Assembly (NCBI GenBank): GCA_028277395.1
Contig: JANQGJ010000039.1
Span: forward strand, 1 to 64,000
DNA length: 64,000 bases
Direction: 5' to 3'
Source: Bacteroidales bacterium
GTDB lineage: Bacteria; Bacteroidota; Bacteroidia; Bacteroidales; F082
The notes beneath the pieces were generated by a model. The model worked only from the letters and a program-made list of their open reading frames with translations. It searched no databases and was not told the origin of the DNA. The translations under genes were made by a program, and so were the position numbers. Positions 27,512-37,050 of this stretch are shown one piece after another. Positions within the stretch are counted from its first letter, which is position 1; every line of letters starts with the position of its first letter.

Positions 27512-27585
27512 TTTTGTAGTCAAAGAATGCAATAGTATATTTCAAAGATCACTTAAGGTTCTTATTTTATAAGTACTTTTACTGA

Positions 27586-28608
27586 ATGGTCACCGGGAAA
27601 AGAAACATTACTGCTGATTTACTCAAGGGTGTTGCAGTTATACTAATGATCCAGGTACATATCCTTGAATTGTTTTCGCTCAATGATGTTTTGACCAGCA
27701 ATATTGGCTCAGTTCTGTTATTCCTTGGAGGTCCTCCGGCGGCCCCGGTATTTATGATAATTATGGGCTATTTTATTGCAAAAGTCAACCCTGAATTAAA
27801 ATCCAGCCTGAAAAGAGGAATAAAAATAATTTTGATTGGATTACTCCTCAACACAGGTCTAAATCTTCACCTGTTTATTAAGATTTATCAGGAAGAAATT
27901 ATCGCTGATCCTCTTCCATACTTGTTTGGTGTTGATATTCTTTTCCTGGCCGGATTAAGTATTATTGTAATAGGAATTGTAAATGAATTCTTCAGAAATA
28001 AGCTTACTCCTCTTATTATTTTAATAATTGTATTATCAATCCCGGAGATATTTTCATCACAGTGGGAGAATTTTGATTTTCCTTATTTAACAGCATACCT
28101 GTACAGTGATGCATGGTGGTCGTATTTTCCTGTTATTCCATGGATTTCGTACCCCATAACGGGATATCTGTTTTACCTGATATGGCCTGATATTAAAAAA
28201 CACATCAGGCATGAAGTGAGTTTCCTGTTTATTTTTCTGGTAAGTTTAATAATCCTGATTTCTACTTTACAATATGGTATCCGAACAGCTTCAAAGCTTG
28301 AAGTCTATTATCACCACGACATTTTGTACTTTCTTTTTATAATCAACTTTATGATTAGCTGGACATTATTATTCCGGTTTATAGCAAATAAATACGGCAA
28401 TAAGATCACACAATTTGTCAGGTGGGTTGGTATAAATGTAACTACATTCTACATCATTCAATGGTTGATTATTGGAAATATTGCGACTAAAATCTACAAA
28501 ACTCAAACTGGTCTTCAAAGCTTTGGATGGTTCATAATAGTACTGATGTTAACTTCAGTATTTACGTTGCTTTGGAATAAAATAATCACATCCCGCAAGC
28601 TGAAATAA
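27586..28608 (+). CDS. Heparan-alpha-glucosaminide N-acetyltransferase-like membrane protein
   Basis: A 340-residue integral membrane protein with about nine to ten hydrophobic segments. The first helix holds the family pattern ADLLKGVAVILMIQVHI, with a histidine near residue 24 that in related acyltransferases may take part in acetyl transfer, and a GPPAAPVFMIIMGYF segment follows near 50-64. This is the DUF1624/HGSNAT-like family. The acyl acceptor cannot be told from the sequence. It follows the LruC gene by 74 bp on the same strand. Confidence 0.75.
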   Translation: MVTGKRNITADLLKGVAVILMIQVHILELFSLNDVLTSNIGSVLLFLGGPPAAPVFMIIMGYFIAKVNPELKSSLKRGIKIILIGLLLNTGLNLHLFIKIYQEEIIADPLPYLFGVDILFLAGLSIIVIGIVNEFFRNKLTPLIILIIVLSIPEIFSSQWENFDFPYLTAYLYSDAWWSYFPVIPWISYPITGYLFYLIWPDIKKHIRHEVSFLFIFLVSLIILISTLQYGIRTASKLEVYYHHDILYFLFIINFMISWTLLFRFIANKYGNKITQFVRWVGINVTTFYIIQWLIIGNIATKIYKTQTGLQSFGWFIIVLMLTSVFTLLWNKIITSRKLK

Positions 28609-28680
28609 ATCTATTTTTTCTTTCATCATTAAAACCACCTTTATATTTGTCTGTATGCAAAGCATTTAGACTCTAATTAC

Positions 28681-28711
28681 TTGACAAAGAGGTGTAAAAT
28701 GTGTATCTTTG
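28681..28711 (+). promoter_or_regulatory. Promoter of queA-ispD
   Basis: TTG at 28681-28683, a 20-nt spacer and TATCTTTG at 28704-28711 match the Bacteroidota promoter consensus in both elements and spacing. The leader would be about 45 nt before the ATG at 28762. Confidence 0.8.
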
Positions 28712-28761
28712 CAAACTTTTTAGAAATAACTAACAGATTTATTTTTCCATAAATTATATAC

Positions 28762-29811
28762 ATGAAATTATCACAATTTAAATTTGATTTACCAAGAGAA
28801 CTTATTGCTGATCACCCACCAAAAAGTCGTGATGAATCCAGGCTTATGATTGTCAATAGAAAAGACCGGACCATCGAACATAAGCAATTTAAAGATATAC
28901 TTAATTATTTTTCTGAAGGAGATGTATTTGTAATTAATAATACAAGAGTTTTTCCTGCCCGACTGCATGGTGAAAAAGAAAAAACAGGGGCGAAGATTGA
29001 AGTCTTTTTATTAAGGGAACTAAACCAGGAAAGTCGTTTGTGGGATGTTCTTGTAGATCCGGCCAGAAAAATTCGAATTGGTAATAAATTATATTTTGGT
29101 GATGATGAATCACTGGTAGCAGAAGTTATTGATAATACAACATCCAGGGGCAGAACCCTAAGATTCCTTTTTGATGGTTCTTATGATGAATTTAAACAAA
29201 CTCTTCAGTCCCTTGGTGAAACACCTCTGCCAAAAATCCATCAACGTCCGGTTGAAGAAATAGATGATGAACGTTATCAAACCATTTATGCCAAACATGA
29301 AGGTGCTATCGCTGCACCAACGGCAGGTCTGCATTTTTCAAGAGAGCTTATGAAAAGGCTTGAAATTATTGGAGCTAAATTTGCAGAGATCACACTTCAT
29401 ACAGGACTTGGTAATTTTAGGGCTATAGAAGTTGAAGACCTTTCCAAACATAAGGTGGATTCTGAAGAAATGTTTATTAATAAGGAAAATGCTGACATTA
29501 TTAATAATGCCAAAGAAAACAAAAACATAGTATGTGCCGTTGGAACAACAAGTATGAAAGCCATCGAAACTGCTGTGTCTATTACAGGTCAGGTTAAACC
29601 TTATTCAGGCTGGACAAATAAGTTTATTAATCCTCCATATACTTTCAAAACTGCTGATGCGATGATCACCAATTTCCATTTACCAATGTCACCGATGATG
29701 ATGATGGTAAGTGCTTATGTTGGTCACGATTTCTTAAAAGAAGTTTACAGCACCGCCATCAAGAATAAATACAAATTCTTCACCTATGGTGATGCAATGT
29801 TGGTTCTGTAA
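28762..29811 (+). CDS. queA: S-adenosylmethionine:tRNA ribosyltransferase-isomerase
   Basis: Transfers and isomerises the ribosyl part of SAM onto 7-aminomethyl-7-deazaguanine in tRNA, giving epoxyqueuosine. The 349-residue length is typical. The N-terminus [21 protein letters not shown] and the [13 protein letters not shown] segment near 55 are family signatures, as are the PTAGLHFS motif near 189 and the [16 protein letters not shown] stretch near 304-320. It follows a strong promoter and precedes ispD by 24 bp, so the two probably form an operon. Confidence 0.95.
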   Translation: MKLSQFKFDLPRELIADHPPKSRDESRLMIVNRKDRTIEHKQFKDILNYFSEGDVFVINNTRVFPARLHGEKEKTGAKIEVFLLRELNQESRLWDVLVDPARKIRIGNKLYFGDDESLVAEVIDNTTSRGRTLRFLFDGSYDEFKQTLQSLGETPLPKIHQRPVEEIDDERYQTIYAKHEGAIAAPTAGLHFSRELMKRLEIIGAKFAEITLHTGLGNFRAIEVEDLSKHKVDSEEMFINKENADIINNAKENKNIVCAVGTTSMKAIETAVSITGQVKPYSGWTNKFINPPYTFKTADAMITNFHLPMSPMMMMVSAYVGHDFLKEVYSTAIKNKYKFFTYGDAMLVL

Positions 29812-29835
29812 TATATTTTGATTTAAACCCATGTT

Positions 29836-30507
29836 TTGAAAAAACATGTATTAATACTTGCCGGAGGTAAAGGAACAAGGATGGGAAAAAAGATTCCCAA
29901 ACAATTTCAGATGCTGTCCGGCAAACCTTTACTTTTTCACACATTTAATGCTTTTCTACACATAGCTGATGTAAGATTTACATTGGTGTTGAACAGTGAT
30001 TATGTTGATTACTGGAAAACTCTGTGTAAAGAATATCAGTTTAACTTCGAACATGACATTGTGATTGGAGGAGATTCGAGATTTCAATCGGTAAAAAACG
30101 GACTTAAAAACATATCTGATACCGCTCTGGTTCTGATTCACGACGGGGTTAGGCCCTTTGTTTCCAAAAAAACGATAACAATGGTTATTGAAACTGCTAC
30201 AATCTATGGGAATTCTGTCCCGGTAGTTGATCTTACTGACTCAATCCGAAAAGTTTCAGGACAGGTAAATGAGATGGTTAACAGAAATAACTTCAAATCA
30301 GTTCAAACACCACAGGCTTTTCATGCTTCGGTAATTAAAACTGCCTATACTCAGAAATATCAGAATATTTTTACTGATGATGCAACAGTACTTGAATACT
30401 CAGGAGCTAAAATAAACATCGTTCCCGGGAACCATGAGAATATAAAAATCTCAAATGAGATTGACCTTGAAATAGCAAAGGTTATCCTGAATAAGCTGGA
30501 TCTGTAA
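29836..30507 (+). CDS. ispD: 2-C-methyl-D-erythritol 4-phosphate cytidylyltransferase
   Basis: Third step of the non-mevalonate isoprenoid pathway: joins MEP to CTP. A 223-residue protein with the CTP-binding loop LAGGKGTRMGKKIPKQF at the N-terminus (about residues 8-24), the HDGVRPFV motif near 106 and a TDDATVLEYSG segment near 180. The start is TTG at 29836: in this frame only three codons separate it from an upstream stop at 29824, none an initiator, and the product begins directly with the expected strand KKHVLILAGG. Confidence 0.94.
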   Translation: MKKHVLILAGGKGTRMGKKIPKQFQMLSGKPLLFHTFNAFLHIADVRFTLVLNSDYVDYWKTLCKEYQFNFEHDIVIGGDSRFQSVKNGLKNISDTALVLIHDGVRPFVSKKTITMVIETATIYGNSVPVVDLTDSIRKVSGQVNEMVNRNNFKSVQTPQAFHASVIKTAYTQKYQNIFTDDATVLEYSGAKINIVPGNHENIKISNEIDLEIAKVILNKLDL

Positions 30508-30550
30508 ATTACATACAGATAGGAGCAGGTTTTATATGCACATAATATAT

Positions 30551-30883
30551 TTATTCGTCACTATAATTATCATTTTCAGACAAGTAATCAACATCCGAAT
30601 AGTCTTCTTCATACTTCTCTTTCATTTGTTCTTTCAAATTTCCGTCTTCATCAAAATCAGCATCACTATCAATTATCTGCTCAGCCTTCATCACTGACAT
30701 CCTGATCATATAGATTTTATCGAAAGTTTCAAAAGGTAATGCACTCACCATTTCTCCTTTACTATTTCGAAACTCAATCAAATGCTGGCTGTATCCATCC
30801 TGATATACAAGTTTCACTTGCTCCTTAATCTCATCGCTAAGCTTTTCATAATCCTGAATTACTCTTAGTTTACTAGTTTTCAT
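30551..30883 (-). CDS. Conserved hypothetical protein, acidic tail
   Basis: A 110-residue soluble protein with no signal peptide or membrane segment. The N-terminal half, SKLRVIQDYEKLSDEIKEQVKL, looks helical, followed by a strand-rich part (HLIEFRNSKGEMVSALPFETFDKIYMIRMSV); the last third is very acidic (DSDADFDEDGN, YSDVDYLSENDNYSDE). Proteins of this shape are common in Bacteroidales but I do not know a function. It faces ispD with 43 bp between stop codons. Upstream of it lies an empty 460-bp gap. Confidence 0.65.
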   Translation of the reverse strand: MKTSKLRVIQDYEKLSDEIKEQVKLVYQDGYSQHLIEFRNSKGEMVSALPFETFDKIYMIRMSVMKAEQIIDSDADFDEDGNLKEQMKEKYEEDYSDVDYLSENDNYSDE

Positions 30884-31343
30884 AGTGCAAAATAATTACC
30901 TTTTATTCAAATGTAAACAATTAATTTTACTTCAGTGAATCCGTTACTTATTCATTTCAAATACTGTCTTATTAAAATGTAAACAAGAATCTAAACTCTT
31001 CATTTATTACAATAAAAAGAGCTGATTGATAAATGTATTTATCGTTACAAATGTATTTTTTTTATCAAATGGAACCACTATTTAAAATTAAAAATTCAGT
31101 GTCTGTTATTTTTTTTTGAACTATTTCTCATAATAACAAAATATTACATTTCCGGTAGCAGGTTAATTTATAATCTGTATTAATTATAATAAAACTACTT
31201 GATTTGTTCAAAATCCTAAAAATGAATACACAATAATTTTATATCTGAAAGTTCATCTAAATCAAAAGTCCACTCTATTTATAGGATTGCGGATAACTTA
31301 TTTATACTATTACAACTTCAAAATCCGGACGAAATCCCGATCG
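30884..31343. other. Gene-free AT-rich gap of 460 bp
   Basis: No reading frame here looks like a gene. The only structure I see is GATAAATGTATTTATC (31028-31043), a short palindrome with 6-bp arms, with AAATGTATTT occurring again directly after it. No convincing RNA gene or promoter is visible beyond AT-rich patches. Confidence 0.5.
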
Positions 31344-32480
31344 CTAGTTCAACTTTTCCCTTCCCTTCCATTCAAACTTCATAAACAATGCCAATACTGC
31401 TGTCAGTACAATGTAAAAGGGGTAGATAAACTCAAGAATAAGCAATAAGGGTTTTAATCCGGATCTTTTTGAAAATGTAAGATAGTTGAAAACAAGTGGA
31501 ATATCTACTACATACTTTGTTATTATCAGTAATAAAAACACAGGTAACAACCAACTATAATACAAACCCGAGACAAATATTATGCAAAGTACAAGATTAA
31601 AAAGGAATATGGAAAGTGATACAATAACCGGCCATAACATCCTGTATCCTTTCGCCTTTGATCCCCATCTTATTCTTTGTTTTAAGAAAGCCCTGAAACT
31701 TACCGGAGCTTTTGTTGATACTATTGCTGCTTCATTCTTAATAAATGAAATTGATTTAGCCCCAAACCGTTTTGCAACTTCATGCAGCAGAAATACATCA
31801 TCACCGGAAGCAAATTTTGATATTTCAGGTTTACATTTGTTATAAACTTCTCTTCTGAAGATCAGGTTTGCACCATTCCCCATTAATGGTAAACCTGCTC
31901 CCATCGACCCTGCACCTGATGCAACCAGACTTGCAAATTCGACAGAAAACAGCTTTTGTAAAAAAGATTTCTCTTTATTGTAAACAACAGGACCTAACAT
32001 CAGATATGATCCGGTAGACAAATAATGTTCAACAATTGTACTTAACCAGTTATGGCCCATAATACAATCACTGTCGGTAGTAACTATTAATTCAGAATCT
32101 GAGAATGCAACTCCATCAGAAATTGCTGCTTTTTTCCCCTCTCCGGTTGCGCTGATTAAATTTATGTTCAATTCAGGATACATCGTTAATAGTTTTTCCG
32201 TTACCTCACGTGTGTTATCCGTTGAATGATCGTCAACTAAAATAACATCATAAGAGTTTTGGCTGTAATCCTGTTTAGCAATGTGTTTTATCAGGTTTTC
32301 AATGTTGTCTTCCTCATTTCTCATAGCAATTAATATACTCACCTTAACATCTCCTGGGCTGTAATTATCACTGGTACTAATCGATAGAATCATATACCAT
32401 CCAAGAGTCATTATACCGATAATGATCAGATATGTCATTGTAATCCCGAATACAAACCAAATAATAATACTAACTATCAT
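31344..32480 (-). CDS. Membrane-bound family 2 glycosyltransferase
   Basis: A 378-residue GT2 enzyme: N-terminal membrane helix (about residues 2-25), GT-A domain with VSILIAMRNEED and VILVDDHSTDNT near 46-90, DSD acceptor-metal motif (TTDSDC) near 137 and QRIRWGSKAKGY (a QxxRW-like motif) near 275, then three or so C-terminal helices. It probably adds a sugar to a lipid-linked or surface glycan from a nucleotide sugar. The frame is open to 32573, but the ATG at 32480 gives a proper first helix and overlaps the stop of the upstream gene by 11 bp. Confidence 0.85.
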   Translation of the reverse strand: MIVSIIIWFVFGITMTYLIIIGIMTLGWYMILSISTSDNYSPGDVKVSILIAMRNEEDNIENLIKHIAKQDYSQNSYDVILVDDHSTDNTREVTEKLLTMYPELNINLISATGEGKKAAISDGVAFSDSELIVTTDSDCIMGHNWLSTIVEHYLSTGSYLMLGPVVYNKEKSFLQKLFSVEFASLVASGAGSMGAGLPLMGNGANLIFRREVYNKCKPEISKFASGDDVFLLHEVAKRFGAKSISFIKNEAAIVSTKAPVSFRAFLKQRIRWGSKAKGYRMLWPVIVSLSIFLFNLVLCIIFVSGLYYSWLLPVFLLLIITKYVVDIPLVFNYLTFSKRSGLKPLLLILEFIYPFYIVLTAVLALFMKFEWKGREKLN

Positions 32481-33492
32481 TGTTTTTTCTGAAAAATCGT
32501 AAACTAAACACAAAGAAAGTTCCAACAATAGCCGGAACAACAAGGTTAAAAATCCATAACAGAGAAGAAGCACTAATAATTCCTATGGTCATTTCCTGTT
32601 TCCAGATATTCAGCGATTCAAAATGATGCTGAAACACATATAAACTAACTGATCCTCGTACTCCTATTTCAGTTAATGCAATTGTGGGAATTATCGTCAT
32701 AATAAAGTAAACAATTGCAATTAGCATCATTGCTTCCATATAGTTTACCTGAATATTAAATACCATCAATAAAAGAAAAAACTGAAATGAAAAAATCAGA
32801 TATCTTATCATGCTTAATAACAACACCTTAAGCAGATCCTTTTGATTATAAAGAGAGAATACATCAGCATACTTACGGACTTTATCATAATATTTACCGC
32901 TTATTCTTTTAATAATTACTACAACTACTGAAAAATTCAGGTAAGCAAAAACAATAACAGATATAGTAATAACTACTCCAATTACTGATCCAATGAATAT
33001 CCATATATTCAATGTATTATTAACATCAAGATACTCCTGCAGATAAAATACCAATGCCACCAGACCAAGAATTATTGTTGTGATTAATTGAGCAATACTA
33101 CCTACGATTGTTACCAATACGGCCTGCAACCTGTCAGCTGATCGTAAAATAAATACTCTTCCCAGATAATCGCCAACCCTGTTTGGCATTATCATGCTAA
33201 CTGATATACCTGCAAACACGGCTTTAACAGAATTTAACAAAGATACTTTCTCAAGTTTATCAATTAAAAGTTTCCATTTAACACTTTCCAGCAACAGGTT
33301 AACCGGAATCAAAATAATTGCAGATATCAGCAACACATTCAGCCAGTTGCCATTTATCATCCTGCGAAAATCATCTAATAAAAAAGCCGTGTCCTGACTA
33401 ATAAAAAGTTGATCATACAGGAAAACTACAGTAAAAACTACTACTACTAACCTTATCAGGATGTTATATGTTTTACGTAGTTTTGTTTTCAT
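32470..33492 (-). CDS. Flippase-like lysylphosphatidylglycerol synthase TM-region family protein
   Basis: A 340-residue inner-membrane protein with about eight helices and no soluble domain. It matches the general pattern of the PF03706 family (AglD/UPF0104), with the SVKAVFAGISVSMIMPNRVGDYLGR segment near 85-110, the family's PNRVGE-like motif. Members are thought to move lipid-linked sugars or lysyl-lipids. It is transcribed just ahead of the GT2 gene with an 11-bp overlap, which suggests that the two make and move one lipid-linked product. Confidence 0.8.
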   Translation of the reverse strand: MKTKLRKTYNILIRLVVVVFTVVFLYDQLFISQDTAFLLDDFRRMINGNWLNVLLISAIILIPVNLLLESVKWKLLIDKLEKVSLLNSVKAVFAGISVSMIMPNRVGDYLGRVFILRSADRLQAVLVTIVGSIAQLITTIILGLVALVFYLQEYLDVNNTLNIWIFIGSVIGVVITISVIVFAYLNFSVVVVIIKRISGKYYDKVRKYADVFSLYNQKDLLKVLLLSMIRYLIFSFQFFLLLMVFNIQVNYMEAMMLIAIVYFIMTIIPTIALTEIGVRGSVSLYVFQHHFESLNIWKQEMTIGIISASSLLWIFNLVVPAIVGTFFVFSLRFFRKNNDS

Positions 33493-33512
33493 TTACTTAA
33501 CTAATTATAATT

Positions 33513-34061
33513 TTGGAGCGTATAATACTTGGTATTGACCCTGGAACAAACATTATGGGTTATGGACTGATCCATCAGAGTGGAAAAACAATCCGTTTAA
33601 TCACAATGGGTATTCTCAAACTTGGTAGTTACGATAATCATGCGTTAAAATTAAAAAAGATTTTTGAACGTACACTTGGAATTATTGAAGAATATAAACC
33701 AGATGAATTAGCAATCGAAGCGCCCTTTTTTGGTAAGAATGTTCAGTCGATGTTAAAACTTGGGAGAGCACAGGGGGTAGCCATGGCCGCTGGTTTACAC
33801 AAGGATATTCCAATTTTTGAATATTCTCCAAAAAAGATCAAACAATCAATTACCGGAAATGGTAATGCTTCAAAAGAGCAGGTAGCAGCCATGTTAAACA
33901 CACTTATAGAATTTGACGAATCACCTGAGTATCTTGATGCTACCGATGGTCTTGCTGCTGCAGTTTGCCATTATTTTCAGGGATCATCAATCAAAAAGAA
34001 TACAAGCTATTCCAGTTGGAAAAATTTCCTGCAGGATAATCCGCATCGCCAAAAGAAGTAA
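33513..34061 (+). CDS. ruvC: Crossover junction endodeoxyribonuclease RuvC
   Basis: Resolves Holliday junctions together with RuvAB. The 182-residue length is normal. The acidic active site is D9 in LGIDPGTN, E in [10 protein letters not shown] near 70 and the C-terminal D-x-x-D in [11 protein letters not shown] near 140-147. The start is TTG at 33513; the product begins at the expected first strand. It diverges from the flippase gene with 20 bp between them. Confidence 0.95.
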   Translation: MERIILGIDPGTNIMGYGLIHQSGKTIRLITMGILKLGSYDNHALKLKKIFERTLGIIEEYKPDELAIEAPFFGKNVQSMLKLGRAQGVAMAAGLHKDIPIFEYSPKKIKQSITGNGNASKEQVAAMLNTLIEFDESPEYLDATDGLAAAVCHYFQGSSIKKNTSYSSWKNFLQDNPHRQKK

Positions 34062-34097
34062 CTCCTAAACTCCCATTAAACGTTATACTAATTTCAT

Positions 34098-35903
34098 ATG
34101 AATGATATTAACGAAATTCCTGAAAAATATTTTGAGAGCAATATAGAATCATTATCTGAAACGCTGATTAAACTTAGAAAACAAATCAGTAGAATTTCGT
34201 TTTTCAGAATTGCCGTTTTCCTGTTAACAGTTACCGGGATTTACTTTGCCATAGCAAATAAACAAACTATCGTTGCTGTTTCATTATTATCAGGGTTTGC
34301 CCTGTTTATTTACCTGGTCAGGATTCATATTGATCTTGAAAAGAAAAAAACTTGGGTTGAAACCAGGCTAAACATAAACGAAAAAGAGTTAAACCTTCTT
34401 ACCGGCAATACAGAAGGAATGGACAAGGGTGAAGAATTTATGGTTCCTTTACACCCTTATAACGAAGATTTGGATGTTTTTGGCAGTAAATCACTGTTTC
34501 AGTTAATAAACAGAACCACAACAATTAATGGTAAAACAAAACTTGCTGAAAGACTGAACACAGCTATTACCAATACCGGCAGATTGAAATCAAGGCAAAA
34601 TGCCATATCCGAATTATGTACAAAAGCTGACTGGCGTCAGAATTTTCAAACCGCAGGTAAACTGTTTAATGAAGACTACAATGACCTCATGAGTTTAATT
34701 GCCTGGTCAAAGAAAACAGAAAAAGTTTTTAGCAATTCATTCTATAAAACAGCCCTTATATTAAACCCTGTACTTGCGGTACTTGTAATAACTCTTATTC
34801 AGCTAAATATCTTATCATTCGGATCATTTATCATATTTCTTTTTATACCATTTATCCTGGTTGGCACCAAACTCAATATCCTGAATAAAGTCCATTCAGA
34901 GGTAAGCAAAAAGTCCGGATTGTTATTAAAATATTCGGAACTATTTACATTAATTACCAATGAAGAATTTTCTTCTGAATTACTTATAAATGTAAAGCGT
35001 AATATTGACGGGAAATACTCTGCTCATAAAGCAGTAAAGCAATTATCAGTTACAACAAAACTAATGGATTACAGGTTAAATATTCTTGTTGGAATATTTT
35101 TAAATATATTTTTTCTCTGGGACATTAAACAAGCAATAAAAATTGAAAAATGGGTTAACAAATACGGCACACAGCTTGATAACTGGCTGGATAATCTGTC
35201 AATTGTTGATGAACTGCAATCATTTGCCGGATTCGCTTTTAACAATCCAAAAGCAATTTATCCAGAATTCAGCAGCGAAAAGTTCCACATTAAAGCATCA
35301 AACCTAAAACATCCGTTAATTATCAATGAAAGGAGTGTAGGAAATGATATTTCCATGACTGGATGGGGCCAGTTTAAAATAATTACCGGGGCAAATATGG
35401 CGGGCAAAAGTACGTACCTAAGAACTGTTGGAATAAGCTTACTTCTTGGAATGACAGGAGCTCCGGTATTGGCAGATAAAATAACCTTTAAACCTGTTCA
35501 ATTATATACGGGAATTAAAACCTCTGACTCTCTGCAAGATGGAGAATCATACTTCTTTGCTGAGCTAAAGAGGTTAAAAGATATAATTGATCATCTGGAA
35601 TCAGGAACAAAGTTATTTGTAATTCTTGATGAAGTTCTGAGAGGAACTAATTCCATTGACAAGCAAAAAGGATCAATGGCTTTAATATCACAATTAATAA
35701 AATTAGAAGCCTCGGGAATAATTGCAACTCATGATCTGGTACTTGGTAATCTTGCTGATGAGTTCCCGGGAAATGTTCAAAACAATCGTTTTGAAGTAGA
35801 GATAGTAGACAACGAACTTGTATTTGATTATAAGTTGAAAAATGGTATTTCACAAAACCTAAACGCTACCTTTCTGATGAAAAAAATGGGAATTACAGTA
35901 TAA
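34098..35903 (+). CDS. MutS-like ATPase with membrane segments
   Basis: A 601-residue member of the MutS superfamily with an unusual build. Residues about 35-80 hold two hydrophobic helices, and two more lie near 215-265, while the MutS core/clamp residues are short and there is no N-terminal mismatch-binding domain. The C-terminal ATPase (about 390-600) has ITGANMAGKSTYL Walker A near 431, LDEVLRGTNSIDK near 513 (Walker B and signature) and ATHD near 548. It is therefore not the mismatch-repair MutS. Relatives are widespread in Bacteroidota without a known role. It follows ruvC by 36 bp. Confidence 0.82.
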   Translation: MNDINEIPEKYFESNIESLSETLIKLRKQISRISFFRIAVFLLTVTGIYFAIANKQTIVAVSLLSGFALFIYLVRIHIDLEKKKTWVETRLNINEKELNLLTGNTEGMDKGEEFMVPLHPYNEDLDVFGSKSLFQLINRTTTINGKTKLAERLNTAITNTGRLKSRQNAISELCTKADWRQNFQTAGKLFNEDYNDLMSLIAWSKKTEKVFSNSFYKTALILNPVLAVLVITLIQLNILSFGSFIIFLFIPFILVGTKLNILNKVHSEVSKKSGLLLKYSELFTLITNEEFSSELLINVKRNIDGKYSAHKAVKQLSVTTKLMDYRLNILVGIFLNIFFLWDIKQAIKIEKWVNKYGTQLDNWLDNLSIVDELQSFAGFAFNNPKAIYPEFSSEKFHIKASNLKHPLIINERSVGNDISMTGWGQFKIITGANMAGKSTYLRTVGISLLLGMTGAPVLADKITFKPVQLYTGIKTSDSLQDGESYFFAELKRLKDIIDHLESGTKLFVILDEVLRGTNSIDKQKGSMALISQLIKLEASGIIATHDLVLGNLADEFPGNVQNNRFEVEIVDNELVFDYKLKNGISQNLNATFLMKKMGITV

Positions 35904-36060
35904 TATATGAAACACCAATTGTTCAAAATTCACCGTAAACTGATTCAGTATATTCAAATATGAGATGCTGATTCCTTCGGATATCATATAAAAATATTAG
36001 GAATTAACATGTTAAGTTTTGGAAACTATATGATATATACGAAATCACTTGCGTTTTTCG

Positions 36061-36091
36061 TTTGGAATTATAGGGATTGTAAGTAAATTTG
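36061..36091 (+). promoter_or_regulatory. Promoter of the coiled-coil protein gene
   Basis: TTTG (36061-36064), a 19-nt spacer and TAAATTTG (36084-36091) match the Bacteroidota consensus in full. It overlaps the earliest possible TTG start at 36089, so translation must begin downstream, at ATG 36104 or 36113. Confidence 0.75.
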
Positions 36092-36103
36092 CAAAAAGAA
36101 AGA

Positions 36104-37039
36104 ATGGTAGTTATGGAAAACCAGAATAGTGTTAATAAGAAACAGGACAGGGGAAACTCCAATTTATGGATGTACGTTGTTATTGTAATAATGGCGATTG
36201 GGATAATTGGCATATCATTATGGTTATTATCTGTAAAGAACACCATGAATGAGCTACTTGCGGAAAAGGAAGTTCAAAAAGTTGAACTGGAACAGGAATT
36301 ATCCGATCTGATTGCTGAGCATGAAAGAATAAAAGAAGCTTATGGTGATGTAACTGATTCACTAACTGTTATGGACAGTGTGATTCAGGCTAACGCTGTT
36401 GAAATAAAAAAAATGCTCAATTACAAGTGGGAATACTATAAAATCAAGAAGAAAATGTCCCGCTTACAGGTAATTGCACAGGGTTATGTCAGGCAAATGG
36501 ACTCGATAGTTACTATTAACAAGGATCTCACGGAAGAAAACCTTCAGATTAAAGAAGAAATTAAAATTGAGAAAAGGAAGTATCGTCAGCTTGAAGAACA
36601 AAAAGATGCATTATCAGGAATTGTTGATGAAGCATCCGTACTCAATGTTTATAATCTGAAAAGTAGCGCTATCCATAAAAAAGGAGGAGGAAAGGAAGTT
36701 GAGACAGATAAAATAAGACGCGTAGATTTAGTGCGCGTTTGTTTTACCCTTGGTGAAAATACAATAATCGAACCTGGCAATAAAAAAATATATGTGAGAA
36801 TTGCCCAGCCCGATAAGAAAATTCTGGTAAAAGGAAGAGGTGAAGAATATTCGTTTACGTTTCAGGATGAAGTTCTTCAGTATTCCATTCTGGAAGAAGT
36901 TAATTACCAAAACAATGCAATAGACATGTGTATCAGATGGCATAAGCGTAAAACCCAGGAATTAAAACCGGGTTTATACCATGTTGATATTTTTGAAGGT
37001 GATAACAATATTGGGCACACTACCTTTACACTAAGGTAG
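36104..37039 (+). CDS. Membrane-anchored coiled-coil protein of unknown function
   Basis: A protein of about 311 residues: short N-terminal cytoplasmic part, one hydrophobic helix (WMYVVIVIMAIGIIGISLW), then a long coiled coil rich in Glu, Lys and Gln (about residues 40-190) and a C-terminal beta-rich domain from about 210 that ends in an HVDIFEGDNNIGHTTFTLR-like strand. The coiled-coil plus globular end suggests an envelope-spanning adaptor or division/gliding-associated protein; I do not recognise the family. The start was placed at 36104 because the promoter overlaps the earlier in-frame TTG. It converges with gldH, 11 bp between stops. Confidence 0.7.
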   Translation: MVVMENQNSVNKKQDRGNSNLWMYVVIVIMAIGIIGISLWLLSVKNTMNELLAEKEVQKVELEQELSDLIAEHERIKEAYGDVTDSLTVMDSVIQANAVEIKKMLNYKWEYYKIKKKMSRLQVIAQGYVRQMDSIVTINKDLTEENLQIKEEIKIEKRKYRQLEEQKDALSGIVDEASVLNVYNLKSSAIHKKGGGKEVETDKIRRVDLVRVCFTLGENTIIEPGNKKIYVRIAQPDKKILVKGRGEEYSFTFQDEVLQYSILEEVNYQNNAIDMCIRWHKRKTQELKPGLYHVDIFEGDNNIGHTTFTLR

Positions 37040-37050
37040 TTAAACCATCA

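Noticed and set aside
33508..33515. TAATTTTG box overlapping the ruvC start codon
   Set aside because: It matches TAnnTTTG, but a transcription start after it would lie inside ruvC, whose N-terminal strand must begin at 33513. No downstream start gives a complete protein, so the box is probably chance or belongs to no active promoter.
34861..34867. TTGGCAC inside the MutS-like gene as a third copy of the shared element
   Set aside because: Only the first seven bases match and it is within coding sequence, without an adjoining start codon.
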